Source: Haematococcus lacustris (lineage: Eukaryota; Chlorophyta; Chlorophyceae; Chlamydomonadales; Haematococcaceae). Taken from it: a stretch of DNA of 64,000 bases. The position numbers and the translations under genes are program-made. Shown here piece by piece: positions 21,836 through 33,700 of the stretch; the first letter of the stretch is position 1, and each line of letters starts with the position of its first letter. Below the pieces are notes generated by a model. The model did no database searches. It saw nothing but the letters and a program-made list of their open reading frames with translations, and had not been told where the DNA came from. The DNA lies in NCBI GenBank assembly GCA_030144725.1, contig JASKMD010000014.1:189420-253419 (forward strand), given 5' to 3'.

Positions 21836-23955
21836 GGCGCACCATTTCCATGGTCTTGCCGGTCTCATGTGACACCACATTGCAGCGCATGTCCACCAGG
21901 TGGGCTAAACCGTTGAGGTGCACGCTGTACTCCAGGAAGGCGTGGAAGTGCGGCACCGGCTCAAACGCCAGCACCCTGCACAGGCCATGCACCCAGCCTT
22001 GAGGCAGCTGCCGACTAGCTGCTGTGCTGCCGGCTGCTATATCAGCTGCTTGAGCAGCCGTGCCACCATCTGCTTCATTAGCTGGCTGATAGGGTGATTA
22101 CGCAGGACCATCCATGCAGGATTATACAAGCAGCACAAGCCACCTCTACCAGCTGCTGAAGCAGCTGCGCCCCACTAGCTGGCTGAGAGTGCACTTGTGC
22201 AGGCCGCCACCTCAGCAATGGCATCTGCCAGCTGGTGTGGGCTGGTTGCGAGAGGCTCCTGTGGCCCTCGGCCCTAGCGCGGGCGCGGGCGCACACCTGC
22301 AGCCCAGACTAGCGGCTTGCACCGCAAACCAGCCAAAGTTGGAGCCTACGTCCACGAACAGCCCCCGCTTGCCCCCAGGCCCTGAAGGCATGCAGCCTTG
22401 CTTGAATATCTGGTAGAACAGCTGCAAAGCGCACAGGGCCAGGCAGGCAGCCATGCTGTGAGCTCATAGCTGAGAGCAAGCCCTGTGTTGGGAGGGTGCA
22501 TCAGGACCTGGGGTGCAGGCAGCCATGCCATGAGCACCTGGCCAAGCTGAGCGCATGTCCTGAGTAATGTAGGAGGGGGGTTGAGATGGGCAGCTGGCGG
22601 CGGTGGGTGTTGAGTGACATGTGAGAGGGGTCAGGTTGCAGAGTGGGGGTCGAGGGTGCATCAGGGCCTGGTGTGGCAGCGCAGTCACTGCTAAGACTGT
22701 GCTCCTGCACCATCCCTCTTTCTTTCTTTCAAGCATGCATTCACTCAATTCAGTTGCACAGCCCTAAGCACGACAGCAGCTGCAGTGCCGCTACCACGGT
22801 GGACGACCAGGCCTGGCAGCCCAACCTTGGTAATGCCGCGCTCCACCACGCCGTGGTGCTCCATGTGGCCGCTGACATCAACGTCCTTGGTGGGGTCGGT
22901 ATACGCAAAGTGGAAGGGGGGTGCAGTGACAGTCTTCTTCAGCAGCACCTGCAGGCCAGACCATGCAAGGTCTGTGCATGAACACTGCCATACTTGAGCG
23001 CTACACAAGAGGCTAAGGTACATCAGCAGCATCAACAGCTGCACTTGCAACAAGCCACTGAAACCAGCCGCCTAACCTTGACGCCCTTTGCCACCAGCCG
23101 TGACACAGGCCCCGGCGTGCTGCTGTCTGTCCTGCAATCAATGGCAGGTAGGCCAGCAGCAGGCTCGTCCTGCACTGCCACTTGGACAGCAGTGTGCTGG
23201 GCATCGACGCTGTCAGTCATGTGTCAAGCCATTGAGGGCGAAGGTGGTGGCACACCCACCAGGGGACATGCCCAGAGGGCACCCAGGCGCCACAATCATC
23301 GCAGTCTGTTCCCAAGTCGCATAGCACCTGAGAATCAACAGGCATGGCTATTGCAGACCGGGGGCAACACTGGGCTCACTGATGCTGGCCGGCAGTACTG
23401 CGCCTAGGTTGCACCTGGGCCACGCACCTCGTATGGGACACCGATGTCAGTAGCCCCTAGCTTTGGCCTTCCATCATTACACTCCCCATTCCTAGCCTGT
23501 GCATACGGCAGTAAACACACACTGCTGGCACCGTTTGCCCCACACTTGCACATTCCTCTGGCTGGTCGATAGGCGCGCAAGCAACACCTTGATGCAAGTG
23601 TTCAAGCAAACCGCAGACGCCCCCTCTTTAGATGTTATGCCCTTGTATTGCGTGACCCCAGAGCTGTAAACGGGCTTCGCAGGTGTAGGAATGTCCACTA
23701 CGACCCGGTTTATTGACCCGAGGGCCGCATCTACGACTTGCGTGATAACTGTCTCTTGCGTTCCCGGATGGTAGAGCTTCCCTACAACAGGTCCCGCATC
23801 ACAGTTAGCAAAAAGATCGCATCTGTCGCGCGCAAATCCCAGCGCGAGGGACACCCACCGAGGTAAAAGCCGGTGCCTAGACACAGCAAGCAAGCGAGAA
23901 ACAACGCGATACAAGGTATCGTACTTCGCTTGGTAGCTGCTCCCTGAGGCTTCAT
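19742..23955 (-). CDS. Membrane-anchored FkbM-family methyltransferase
   Basis: The ATG at 23955 opens MKPQGAATKRSTIPCIALFL, a basic N-terminus followed by a hydrophobic segment, i.e. a type II signal anchor suggesting the secretory pathway. This exon (23955-23859) joins in phase to 23781-23552. Other exons: 22948-22826; 22421-22297 (GLFVDVGSNFGWFAVQAASL, the SAM-binding motif I); 21975-21843 (RVLAFEPVPHFHAFLEYSV, motif with the acidic residue); 21381-21312 (FVPSRGIWGTAGIGGLNIDR); about 21112-21071 (LDELVAEQVLLMK); 20647-20455 (VDVEGWEWSVMAGAAYLLNR and IAMEYSPGVPERHFKMKEM); 19854-19742 (GSWDSPLPVSEEITRNNLMY). This is the full FkbM_Methyltransf_21 order of motifs. The family O-methylates sugars and other small substrates; the substrate here is unknown. 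Exon 3 (about 23150-23095) and the exon 7/8 junction phase are not resolved. Confidence 0.85.
21680..21836. repeat. (CCTG)n/(CCCG)n tetranucleotide repeat in an FkbM intron
   Basis: About 39 tetranucleotide units: GCCT units, a central block of GCCC units (21740-21780), then GCCT units again. It ends seven bases above the splice donor of the exon 21975-21843. Long reading frames across it are artefacts of the repeat. Confidence 0.95.
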
Positions 23956-24153
23956 CGGTACTAATGCCGATTCAAATACGACTTAGCTGCGAAACTAAAC
24001 CATCGCCCGCCAACCCCTCACGCCGTTTTTTGAAAACCATAGCATGTCGCAGGCGCCGCAAACTTTGGAGGAACCTTGCACGTGCGAGAAGCTAAGACCA
24101 GGCCTTCGACTGGGCATGTTGAGGCCTGGGCGCAGCTACCGCAAGTGGGTCTC
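23956..24153. promoter_or_regulatory. Shared upstream region of two divergent genes
   Basis: Only 198 bp separate the proposed ATG of the FkbM gene (minus) from the proposed ATG of the TPR chaperone gene (plus). Both starts rest on good gene models, so the 5' UTRs and promoters must lie here or overlap it. No TATA box or other defined element stands out. Confidence 0.5.
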
Positions 24154-26078
24154 ATGACCAAGCCAGCCAGGCGTGGCAAGCAACCAGCGCTATCACGGAA
24201 AACCCCAGCTCAGCCGCAAGTGAGGCTGCATGAGCTGTGTTCAACAGCAATCCAGACAACATTAGCTGTGGACAGCTTGACAGGCACACTAGTGTCCTCT
24301 CCCACCTTGCAGGTGTCAGCAGCCCAGCTATTCCAACAAGCACAGGTTGCCCTTCGTTTTGATGACTTTGACTCAGCCAAGGATGCGTTGCGCAAGGCCA
24401 CAGCTCTAGAGCCTCAGAATGCTAGCATCATCGATGCCTACGCATCCCTGCTGGCTGAGCTGGGCGATGACAGCGCCAAAGCGGCACTGGAGCAGGCCAT
24501 CCGCATAGCGCCCAGCTCAGGGCATGAGAAGTACATGTACTTGGCACAGGTGCGTCTGCTACACCCCACCAATTGGTCACACAAGGGTGCCCTTGACAGT
24601 GTGACCTGCTGTGTCATGACCAGCCCACGTGCTATGCTGACAGCTGTCACCTCGAAGGCCTGCTGAGTTGAATGAAATCAGATGCTCAGGTTGCTCGGCA
24701 TGGTGCTGCCACCTGCTGCTGCTGCTGCTGCGCTCACCTTGTGTGCTGCCGACCTGCCCTGCTGCTGCCTGACCCCCCGGGGGTGCAGCTGGAGGAGGAG
24801 CCTGAGCGCGCCATCCAGTTGAGCAGCCAGGGCCTGGAGCTGCTGCACTCCCGCCTTACCGCATGCCAGGCGGCAGCCGCTGCACCGGGTGGGTCCACAT
24901 GCCGACCCCAGGCTCGGCCAGCCTCATAGCAGGTGCAGTGCCACTGAGGCCAGCAGGGCAGCAGCCAGGGTGTGGGTGTGGGTGTAGAGGTGGAGGTGGG
25001 TGTGAGTCAGAGTTAGGGTTGGGGCCTCAAGCAGCGCACAGGGAGGAGCAGGGCAGCAGCCAGGCTGCCTGGAGCAGCACGCCCAGCACTGCAGGGTGGG
25101 CTGATGCCTGGCTCCACCCCTGGCCTGGCCTGGCCTGGCCTAGCTTATGGAGGCAGTTGCTGCATGCTGGCTAAGAGGGGCTAAGGGGGGGCAGGTGCTG
25201 GATGCCTGGCATGCATGCGCATGGAGGGCCTAGGAGGCTTGCCTGGCTCATGGAGGCTGGGTGGCCTAGGAGGGGGTGAAGAGCTGCCAGGTGCCGGGTC
25301 CACTTGGGCTGGTCCACTGGGAGCTGCCACTGGAGCTGCCACTGCCACTGCCACTGCGTGGAGCAACAGGAGGGGCCAGGCCAGGGTTAGGGTCAGGGTC
25401 GAACCTGACCTACCCCTGACCCTAACCCGACGAGGGGCCAGGGGCCAGGTCCAGGACACCTTGGGCATCGAGCAGCAAGAGCAGCACTGCCTAGGGCCTT
25501 ACTCCTGCTGGTAGGGTGCAGTGGCTGTGGGGCTGTGGGGCACCAGAAACCAGACCCAACACACATTGAACACACTTGCCACTCATCTTGCCCGCCATGC
25601 CAGCTATCTTTGCCCACCAAGCTGGCTGCTGTTTTCAACGACATGTCCCTGCTGCTGGCTGCTGCTCCCTCCCTCCCAACCCCCCTTGCCTTCCCCTCCA
25701 GGCTCTTCTGCCGCTCGCCGTCAGGCCCAGGGGGAGGCCGCTGCCCTGACAGCTGCCCTGTGCAGTGCCCTGTGCACGCATGCGGAGATGGTGCTGGCCC
25801 GGGCAGTGGCTCAGCGGGAAGACCAGGTGGCGGCAGCGGCTGCAGCGGCAGCGGCAGCAGCGGCAGCGGCAGGTCAAGGCAGTGGCGGGGCAGAGGCAGC
25901 GGTGGCGGCGGCGGTGGCAGCAGTGCAGGCGCCGGGGGGGTGGCGGAGGGGGTGGCGGAGCAGGTCGAGAGCGCTTGCAGCCGGGCGGCCCTCCTGATGC
26001 CATCCAGCCCAGAGCCTGGCCAGGTAGGGGTAGGGGGGGGTAAGGGGTAACGGGGGGGGGTGTTGTTAAGGGGGGCAG

Positions 26079-26118
<40 letters not shown>

Positions 26119-29100
26119 CCCAACTGTCCAGGAGTGCCTCAACTGTGTGCGTGAGTGATAGCAATCGGGCCTCACCTGTGCTGTGATTAGGACTTAATGT
26201 CACACTGCTGCTGCTGCTGCTGCTGCTGCCCCTGCTGCTGCTGCTGCTGCTGCTCCTCCTGCTGCTGCTGCTGCACTTGCTGTCGGCTGGCAGGTGTTGG
26301 CCAGCTTGCGCAGCGAACAGGGGCGAGCCGAGGAGGCGCTCACGCTGCTGAGGGCGTCCATGGCCCTGTGGTGGCACCCTGACGACGATGATGAGGAGGA
26401 GCAGGGGGGGGTGGGGGAGGGGGGCGAGCAGCAGCCAGGGGGGGCAGCGGCGGCTGGAGGGCAAGAGGTGGGTTGGGAGGGCCCCAGCCCAGCCCCCCTG
26501 ACATGCCCCACTCAGGTACCCTACTCTGCCTGTTCTGCTGGCAGCAGGCAGGGGTGCCCGGGCTGACCCCGGCTGAACAGGCTGGCAGCTGGGCAGTGGT
26601 GGCAAGGAGGGGTGTGTGCTGGCTGTGTTCCACCACACTCCGTGGCAGGCAGGGGTGCCCAAGCTGAACAGGCTGACAGCCAGGCAGCGGTGGCAAGGAG
26701 AGTGGCGGCTGTGTAGTTTGCCCCACGGCCGGGCACGGCTGGTGGCTGGAGGGTTAGTGAAGTGGTGCTGTCACTATGCTGTGGGCTGGTGGCTGCTAGG
26801 CTGCTCTGGGTGTCATCTGGGCATGCCCCCTGGTGCCCTGGTGCGTGTGTCCTTCCCCATCTTGGCTTGGGAGGTCATCTGACACAGTCTCCCTGACACC
26901 TGCCTCACTCTGCTCTCCTTGGCTGGTGCAGGCACCTTGCGGGGCCAGGTGGGGGGGGGTCAGGAGGGGGGGGTCAGGAGGGGTCAGGGTCAGGGTCAGG
27001 GTCAGGGTCAGGGTCAGGAGTCCCACTCTGCTGGCAGCAGGCTGACCAGGCTAGTGGCGGCAGTGGTGTACCCTGGCTGTAGTTTGCCCCACGGCGGGGG
27101 GCTGGGGACTGGAGGGGTAGTGAGGTGAAGTGGATGCTGTGGGCTGGGTCGACCAGCAGCAGGGGCCAGCAGCAGCAGGGGCATTGTCAGTTGCCTGGGT
27201 GGTGGTAAACTGGCGTGCCTCCTGGTTTGCTGCGCCACCACCTTCTTGCCCCACAGGGGTTAGGCCAGGGGTTAGGGAGGAGGTGGGCCACACAGGGGAG
27301 TGGCCGGCAGGGCGCCAGCAGCTGGGGCAGGGACAGCCGGCTGCAAGGCCCTTGTGTGACCATGCCCGCCAATTTGTTGCACATGGTGGCATTAGTGTGA
27401 CTGTGACCTCCATGCGTCACACATGGTGTGCAGGGCGCTGCCCCCATGGAGGACGACCCTGCCCCAGCCCCTGCTGCTGCTGCTGCTGCTGCTGCTGGGG
27501 AGGGTGGGGAGGAGGCTATGGTGGGCGAGACAGGAGATGAGGGCAGCAGCAGCCAGGCATCGAGAGGAGGAGGAGGAGGAGGAGGAGTTGCCCTCCTATG
27601 AGTTCAGGTGAGGCTGAGCTCAGGTCCAGTCTGACCTCAGCTGGCTTGTGCTGTACAACCCTGACCTTGAACCCTGGCCAGCTAGCGGCAAGCAGGCAAG
27701 GTGCTGGCAGTGATCTCATGAGTGACCGCCTTACACTATCACCCCAGCCACCTACTACCCTACCACCCTACCACGCAGCCTCCAGCCCACCAGGGCATCG
27801 CAGAGCTGCTAGCTGCACGCCGTTCAACACACCCCAGCAGGCTGAGGCCCAGGTGGTGACCTGACTTCCCACCAGCTTCCTCTAGCCACTCTGGGGAGTG
27901 ACTGGCCGACTGCCGTGTGCCATGCTCCGTGTTCAGTCTCCAGAGCTACTCCTTAGGAGTGAAGCCAGGGGTGGTGAGGGTGGTTAGGGAAAGTAGTCTG
28001 GGGTGGTCAGGGTGGTTAGGGTGGTTCGGTTCACCCAACCCTAGTGAGGGAGGCCAAGTGCCCAGAACCCTAGAGCTTCCTCACCCAAACACTAGGCTGC
28101 AGCACAGTGTGGAGTAGACACGGCAGCAACGTGACAAGAGGCCCACACAGCAACGTGACAAGAGGCCCACACAGCAACGTGACAAGAGCAGCAACGTGAC
28201 AAGAGGCCCACACAGCAACGTGACAAGAGGCCCACACAGCAACGTGACAAGAGGCCCACACAGCAACGTGACAAGAGGCCCACACCCACACAGTGGAGTG
28301 CGACACAGTGCGGTGTGGACACAGCAGCCAGGTGCAAAGGGGCCCCCAGGAAACCACTTCAGCCCTCCACATCGCTCAGTCGCCTCAGGCCTGCTGCCAT
28401 GTGTCAGCGTCGGGCCCGGACTGCCAAGGTTGTGCCAGGCTTTGCCAACAGCCTCGTGCCCTGTGGTGGCCTCAAGGAACATGGGTTAGCTGGGGTGGCT
28501 CTCGAAGGGAAGAAGGGCAGGTGAGGACACTGCGTCCACTGCAGGCCTGCAGGGGCCGGGGCCAGAGGGTTAAGTGGCTGAGGGGCAGGTGAGGACACGG
28601 CATCCAGTGCTGGTAAGCTGAGCTGAGCTAGCTGGCAACTGTTGAGCTGGCTGCTGGCTTCCAATGCTTCAGGTTCGAGTGCGCCAAGCTGCTGCTGGAG
28701 CTGGACGAGTCAACTGAGACAGCAGTGGAGGTGAGGGCCTGGAGGGGCAGGGGGCTGCAGGGGGCCCTGTCTCGCGTGGGCTTGAGCCGCAGCAGCTGAA
28801 CCAGGCCAGCTGCCTCCTTGCTGCGTTGCCGCCTAGCTGCATCACCAGTGTGTGCTGGTTGTGGCTATAGCACCAGGCAGGGCGGTGGTGCCCACAACGC
28901 CAGCAGTACAATGGGTGGCTTGCATGTTATTTGTCTGGCATCTTATGTGTCACATTGTTACACAGTTGCGCTCATTGCTGCTGTATTGCTGGGTGCCACT
29001 TGGGTGTCAGCAACATGCAGGCGCGTGATGCTGCCATGATGGGTGGTGACCTCAAGTGTGAAGTGTGACTAGGTAAAGTGTAAAAGTGTGACCTCAGGTG

Positions 29101-29563
29101 TTGCAATCCCTTGTTGAGGAGGACGACACCAACCCCGATGTGTGGCAGCTGCTGTCGCTCGCGCTATACAGGTAGGGTTGGGGCAGCCAGGGTCCAGGTC
29201 GGATCGGAGCCGAGGGCGTCGCGGACGTGGCATCTAGGGAGTAGAAGTGGTCACGGGCAAGCTCTACGCGGCGTTGCGTGATGCAGTGCATCGCGATAAG
29301 TTGTCTTGTAGCTGCCGCTGCTGGCGTCGTTAGCGCGTGGAATGCAAACCACGTAGCTGGGTTATGTTGTCGGCTGCAGCGGGCATCAGTACGAGGAGGC
29401 GCTGGAGGCGATAGTGCGCGGCCAATCGCTGATGAGGCGGATGCGCGTGCCCAAGGCCGACCCGCACTGGGCCGGGTTCGAGGAGCTGGCTGGAGCGGTG
29501 AAGGACGCCATGGGCCAGGAGGCGGCAGCGCTGGGAGAGGCCGGCATCAAGGGTACGGCGTAA
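24154..29563 (+). CDS. TPR protein, probable Acl4-like ribosomal protein L4 assembly chaperone
   Basis: ATG at 24154; first exons 24154-24219 and 24313-24549. The second encodes SAAQLFQQAQVALRFDDF and AKDALRKATALEP, a tetratricopeptide repeat. Further exons: 24789-24888, 25702-26023, 26294-26467 (ASLRSEQGRAEEALTLLRAS, then an acidic run), 27434-27607, 28673-28730, 29098-29171 and 29380-29563 (TAA). Three junctions are informative because phases close: LPSYEFR joins FECAKLLLELDE, which joins VLQSLVEEDDTNPDVWQLLS, which joins YEEALEAIVRGQSLMRRM. This C-terminal half, with its acidic linker, resembles yeast Acl4 and plant homologues that hold nascent ribosomal protein uL4 before incorporation. 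Frame changes near 25940 (G run) and inside 27434-27607 are probably sequence errors. TPR assignment is firm; Acl4 orthology is likely. Confidence 0.75.
26081..26279. repeat. Two microsatellites in a TPR-gene intron
   Basis: 26081-26118 is a (GCAG)n tract and 26204-26279 a (CTG)n tract with a few interruptions. Both lie in the intron between exons 25702-26023 and 26294-26467. Confidence 0.9.
26981..27018. repeat. GGGTCA hexamer repeat in an intron
   Basis: About six tandem GGGTCA units in an intron of the TPR gene. The same hexamer, a one-base variant of TTAGGG, recurs as short runs in many introns and spacers of the window (for example 5800, 8330, 17640, 25010, 25385 and 63520). Confidence 0.9.
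28117..28290. repeat. 24-bp minisatellite in a TPR-gene intron
   Basis: About seven copies of a unit built on CAACGTGACAAGAGGCCCAC, one of them shortened. It lies in the intron between exons 27434-27607 and 28673-28730 and gives artefactual ORFs on both strands. Confidence 0.9.
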
Positions 29564-30182
29564 AGCTGTTGCGGAAGCTGAGCATGCAAGGCTGGACCGC
29601 GCAAACTGGACTCATCCACGTTGGATTACTTGAACAAGGACGATGGCCCCTGGTCAGATGGTGGTGCTAAACCCAACCCTCAACGCACTATCACTCGCAT
29701 AAGTTAGTGGGAACAAAGTTGAAAGGCGAGTGTAAACCACCTGAGACTAGGAAGTGACCGGCCAAACTAGAATTCTAGTATTTCTAGCCTAAAATTCTAG
29801 ACTTTTCTAAGGATACGAGTAGGGCACGCCCATACGAGTAGGGCACGCCCAAGATTGCTCGGATTCATGAAAATAATCGAGAATTATAGGCAAGATGGGC
29901 CTCCCTGAATACGAGCCACCTGGAATTCTATGGGCGTCCACAGCCGCTAGGCCGCCGTTGCCTACAGGGCGGGGGCCACGGGCAAATGATGCTACGTCGC
30001 GACTGCTGCTCGATACGCGTCATTGGTGGAAGCCGTCATCGTCATCACACATTGACCAGCTTCACAAACTGTTTTGCCCTGCCAAGTAACACACTGCGCT
30101 GCTTGATTCCCATTGCTGGCAACACGTACGTACGCCACCCGCACATCAGCAACCTCCAGCAGCAATGGCTGCCGTACTGTAC
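29564..30182. other. Intergenic spacer between the TPR gene and the copia element
   Basis: No coding potential seen. 29813-29850 contains two tandem copies of ACGAGTAGGGCACGCCCA. 29770-29810 has short AT-rich TCTAG-containing repeats. The region ends at the left boundary of the retrotransposon LTR. Confidence 0.5.
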
Positions 30183-30517
30183 TGTTGGAAGAGCACGGGC
30201 AGACGCGGACACCAGTTCAGGGTAGTTACATTGATCTGCCACAACTGCTAACGCGCAACCTTGCGTCAACCTTGCGCAACCTTGCGCCTACCTGTTGGAA
30301 GAGCACGGGCAGACGCGGACACCAGTTCAGGGTGCCTACGACTGCCGGGTGTCTGCCCTAAATACGGCAGTCACACTCGCACTCATCGCGGCCGGGCCGC
30401 TGGCAGGCACACCCTACAATCCCGGTGCTTGATCTCAACTGCACCGGGAGGGTATGCAACTAACACTCCCACTCAGAGGTCTGGCTAGGTGAGAGCAACA
30501 ACTTTGCGCTTCCAACA
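30183..30517 (-). repeat. 3' LTR of the copia element
   Basis: 335 bp bounded by TGTTGGAAG and CTTCCAACA. Internally it carries a direct duplication of its own terminal segment: the ~42 bp starting TGTTGGAAGAGCACGGGCAG occurs at 30183 and again at 30293. The other LTR shows the same arrangement, so the duplication preceded the last transposition. Confidence 0.93.
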
Positions 30518-30719
30518 ACTGTTTAAGCAAGCTACTGGCGGTTAGCAGGCATGCAAGCCTGAGCCAAGCAAACAACTGCGTGCAACTTCTTAGATCATGT
30601 CAACAGGCTGTTAACAGGCATGCAGGCCTGTGCCTAGAATCCTTCCATGCTCCAGTCCTGATTAACATTCCAGGCTGGATACCACAGGCTGTTTCAGATC
30701 AGATAAGACCTGTGCCTGT

Positions 30720-33700
30720 TCAGCTGAACACTCCACATCCTTGCTTGCCCATGTTAAACTGGACTGCTGCCAAGGGCTTGGTGAGGATATCTGCCAGCAT
30801 GCTGGAGGTGTGGCAGTAGTGGAAAGCTACCTCACCCCTGCTGATGCGCTCTCTGACAAAGTGGTGGTGCACATCTATGTGCTTAGCCCTGGAGGTGGCC
30901 ATGGGGTTGTGCAAGAGCTGAATGGCTGCTTGGTTGTCACAGCCCAGGTGCACACAGCTGGCATCCAGCTGCAGATCCCTCATGAGCTTCCGCAGCCACA
31001 GAGCCTCCTTGGCTGCGCTGGAAGCTGCCATATACTCTGCTTCTGCTGTTGACATAGCCACAGTCGGCTGCAGGCGGCTGGACCAGCTAATGGCACCCCC
31101 ATTCAGAGTGAAGATATACCCAGTGGTGCTTCTGGCTGTGTCCTTGTCTCCTGCATAGTCTGCATCAGAGTAGCCCTGCAGCCCTGACACACCACCAAAC
31201 AGGAGTCCTTGATCTGCTGTGCCCTTCAGATAACATAGCACACTGCAGGCAGCCAACCAGTGCTGCTTAGTGGGTGCAGACATGTGCCTGGCCAAGGCGC
31301 CCACAGCAAAAGCAATGTCTGGCCGTGTGCAGCAGGTCAGGTATAGCAGGCTGCCCACCAGGGCACTGTAATGATGCAGAGTCGTGTCCAAGGCATCCCC
31401 TTCCCTGACTAGCTTAACAGCAGGAGCCATGGGCAGAGGCTTGCTGTGAGCTGCTGACTTGCTGTTGGCTGTAACCAGCTCCTGGATGAATTTGTGCTGG
31501 TCAAGCTTGATGGTGCCCTCAGCCCTGTCTCTGGTCAGCTGCATCCCTAGGAACCACCGTGCCTCACCCAAGTCCTTCAGTTTGAAAGCTGAGGACAGCT
31601 GCTTCTTCACGTAGGCCAATCCTGCGGTGTCCCCCTGCTGGGTGCACAGAAGGCAATCGTCAACATACACTAGCAGGTAGACCATGCCGGTGCTCAGCTG
31701 CAGGGTGAACAGGGCAGGGTCTGCCTCAGAGGCCTTGAAGCCCATGCTCAGCAGCTCCTCACACAACCTGGCATGCCACGCCCTAGGAGCCTGCCTCAAC
31801 CCATACAGGGCCTTCTGCAGACGGCACACAGTGTTAGTGCTGCCCTCCTCAAAGCCCTCTGGCTGCTGCACATAGATGACCTCCCCTGGCTCTAGCTTGC
31901 CGTTCAGGAAAGCTGTCTCAAAGTCTAACTGGTGAATCTCCATGTCCTCAGCTGCTGCCTTGGCTAGGAGGGTGCGCAATGTGGTGTGCTTGCTGACAGG
32001 TGCATAGACATCTCCTACATCCACACCTGATTGTTGATAGAACCCCTTTGCCACTAGCCTGGCCTTCAGCTTCTCAATGTTCCCTGCAGCATCACGCTTC
32101 ACTTTGAGTACCCATTTGGTAGGCAGCACACGTGCATTGGCAGGACGCTCTTCAAGGCACCATGTTTGGTTTGCATGCAGGGAGGCCAGCTCAGCATTCA
32201 TGGCTTCAATCCACAAGTCTGCCATGGGACCTGCCAGGGCCTCTGCCACAGTGGGTGTGTCATTGACAGGAGAGTCTGACACATTCATGGCAAACAAGTC
32301 AGAGTCCCTGAACCTCTCAGGTAGGTGCCTCTCTCTGGATGGGTTGCGCCGTGGCACGGGTGCAGCAGGTGCTTCAGGTGAGGCAGGCCGTGGGTCAGGT
32401 GCAGGAGGCATGGGCATAGAGGGGTGCACTGCAGGTGCTGCCTGTCTTGCTGTTGCTGATGTTGGGATCAGAGGAACACGGAGCGCAGGCTGTGCCAAGC
32501 CTGGTCTGGCTGCTGCTGCTGGTCTAGCAACTGCTGTTACTGGTGCTGCCGGTCTTGCTGCTGTTGGTGCTGCAGCTGATGCTGACGGTCTGACTGCTGC
32601 TGGTGCTGCTGGTGGTGCTGCAGCTGGTGCTGCTGGTCTTGCTGCTGCTGGTGCTGCAGCTGATGTTGCTGGTCTTGCTGCTGGTGCTACAGCTGGTGCT
32701 GCTGGTCTGGCTGCTGCTGATGCTGCAGCTGGTGCTGCTGGTCTTGCTGCTGCTGGTGCTGCAGCTGGTTGTGCTCCCACTGTCTCCCTGGCTAGAGGCA
32801 TAGAGCGAAGGCTGAATCTGCCTATTCCTGGTCTGGGTAGCTTGCTGATGAGCTCCAGTTGCTGTTGGTGCCACATGTGGGAGCCTGGCTCATATCTGGC
32901 AGTGAGGCTGACTTGCTGACTGGGTTCCTGCTCACTGGGTGGAGAGTCTGAGCTGCTGCTGTCCTGATGTGCCCCTACGCCTTCCAGGGGTCTGGACTGT
33001 GGTCGCTGTGCGCTGCTGCCTGGCCTGCTGATGCTGCTGCTGCTCCCACTGTCCTCAGAGCTACTGCTGCTGGTCTGCTGCAGACTGTTGCCCCCCTCAG
33101 CAGGAGCTGCTGGGGTCAGTGGCTCAGAGGGGGTTGTTGGGCTGGGTGGGAGGGGTAAGAGAAACACAGGCTGGGCTGGCTGGTCCTGCTGGCGAGTAGG
33201 CTGCAGAACTGACAGCTCATCAAACACTATGTCCTTGCTGCATGTCTCCCTGCCGTTGACCAGTACCCTGTAAGCTTTAGAGCCAGGCTCATAGCCTATG
33301 AACAGGCCTTCAACAGACTTGGCCTGCAGCTTGCTGCGCTGGTGATCAGGAACATGGAGCCAGACTCTGCAGCCAAACACTCTGAGACCCGACAGATCAG
33401 GTTTGACACCGTAGAAGGCCTCCCAAGGTGTGAGCGGCTGGCCTGACACAGGAAGCAGGCATCTGACATGATTGGCAAACTTGACTGCATGTGCCCAGAA
33501 GCTGAGTGAGATATCGGCTGAGTGGATGATGCTGCGAGCTTTCTCAAAGATGGTTCTGTTCAGGCGTTCAGCTGCACCGTTCTGCTGGGGGCTGTAGGGG
33601 GCTGAGTGCTGGTGCACAATGCCTTTGCTGGCACACCACTCTCTCTTGCGGCTGTTGACGTATTCTGTGCCATTGTCTGTTCGGATGGCCTTGCAGCGGT

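Noticed and set aside
28117..28290. CRISPR-like array
   Set aside because: Units are contiguous without unique spacers, and the genome is eukaryotic.
28070..28482. Cys/Val-rich repeat ORFs resembling membrane proteins
   Set aside because: Six-frame shadows of the 24-bp intronic minisatellite.
32077..32919. 280-residue plus-strand Ala/Gly-rich ORF
   Set aside because: Antisense shadow of the Ala/Pro linker in the copia polyprotein.
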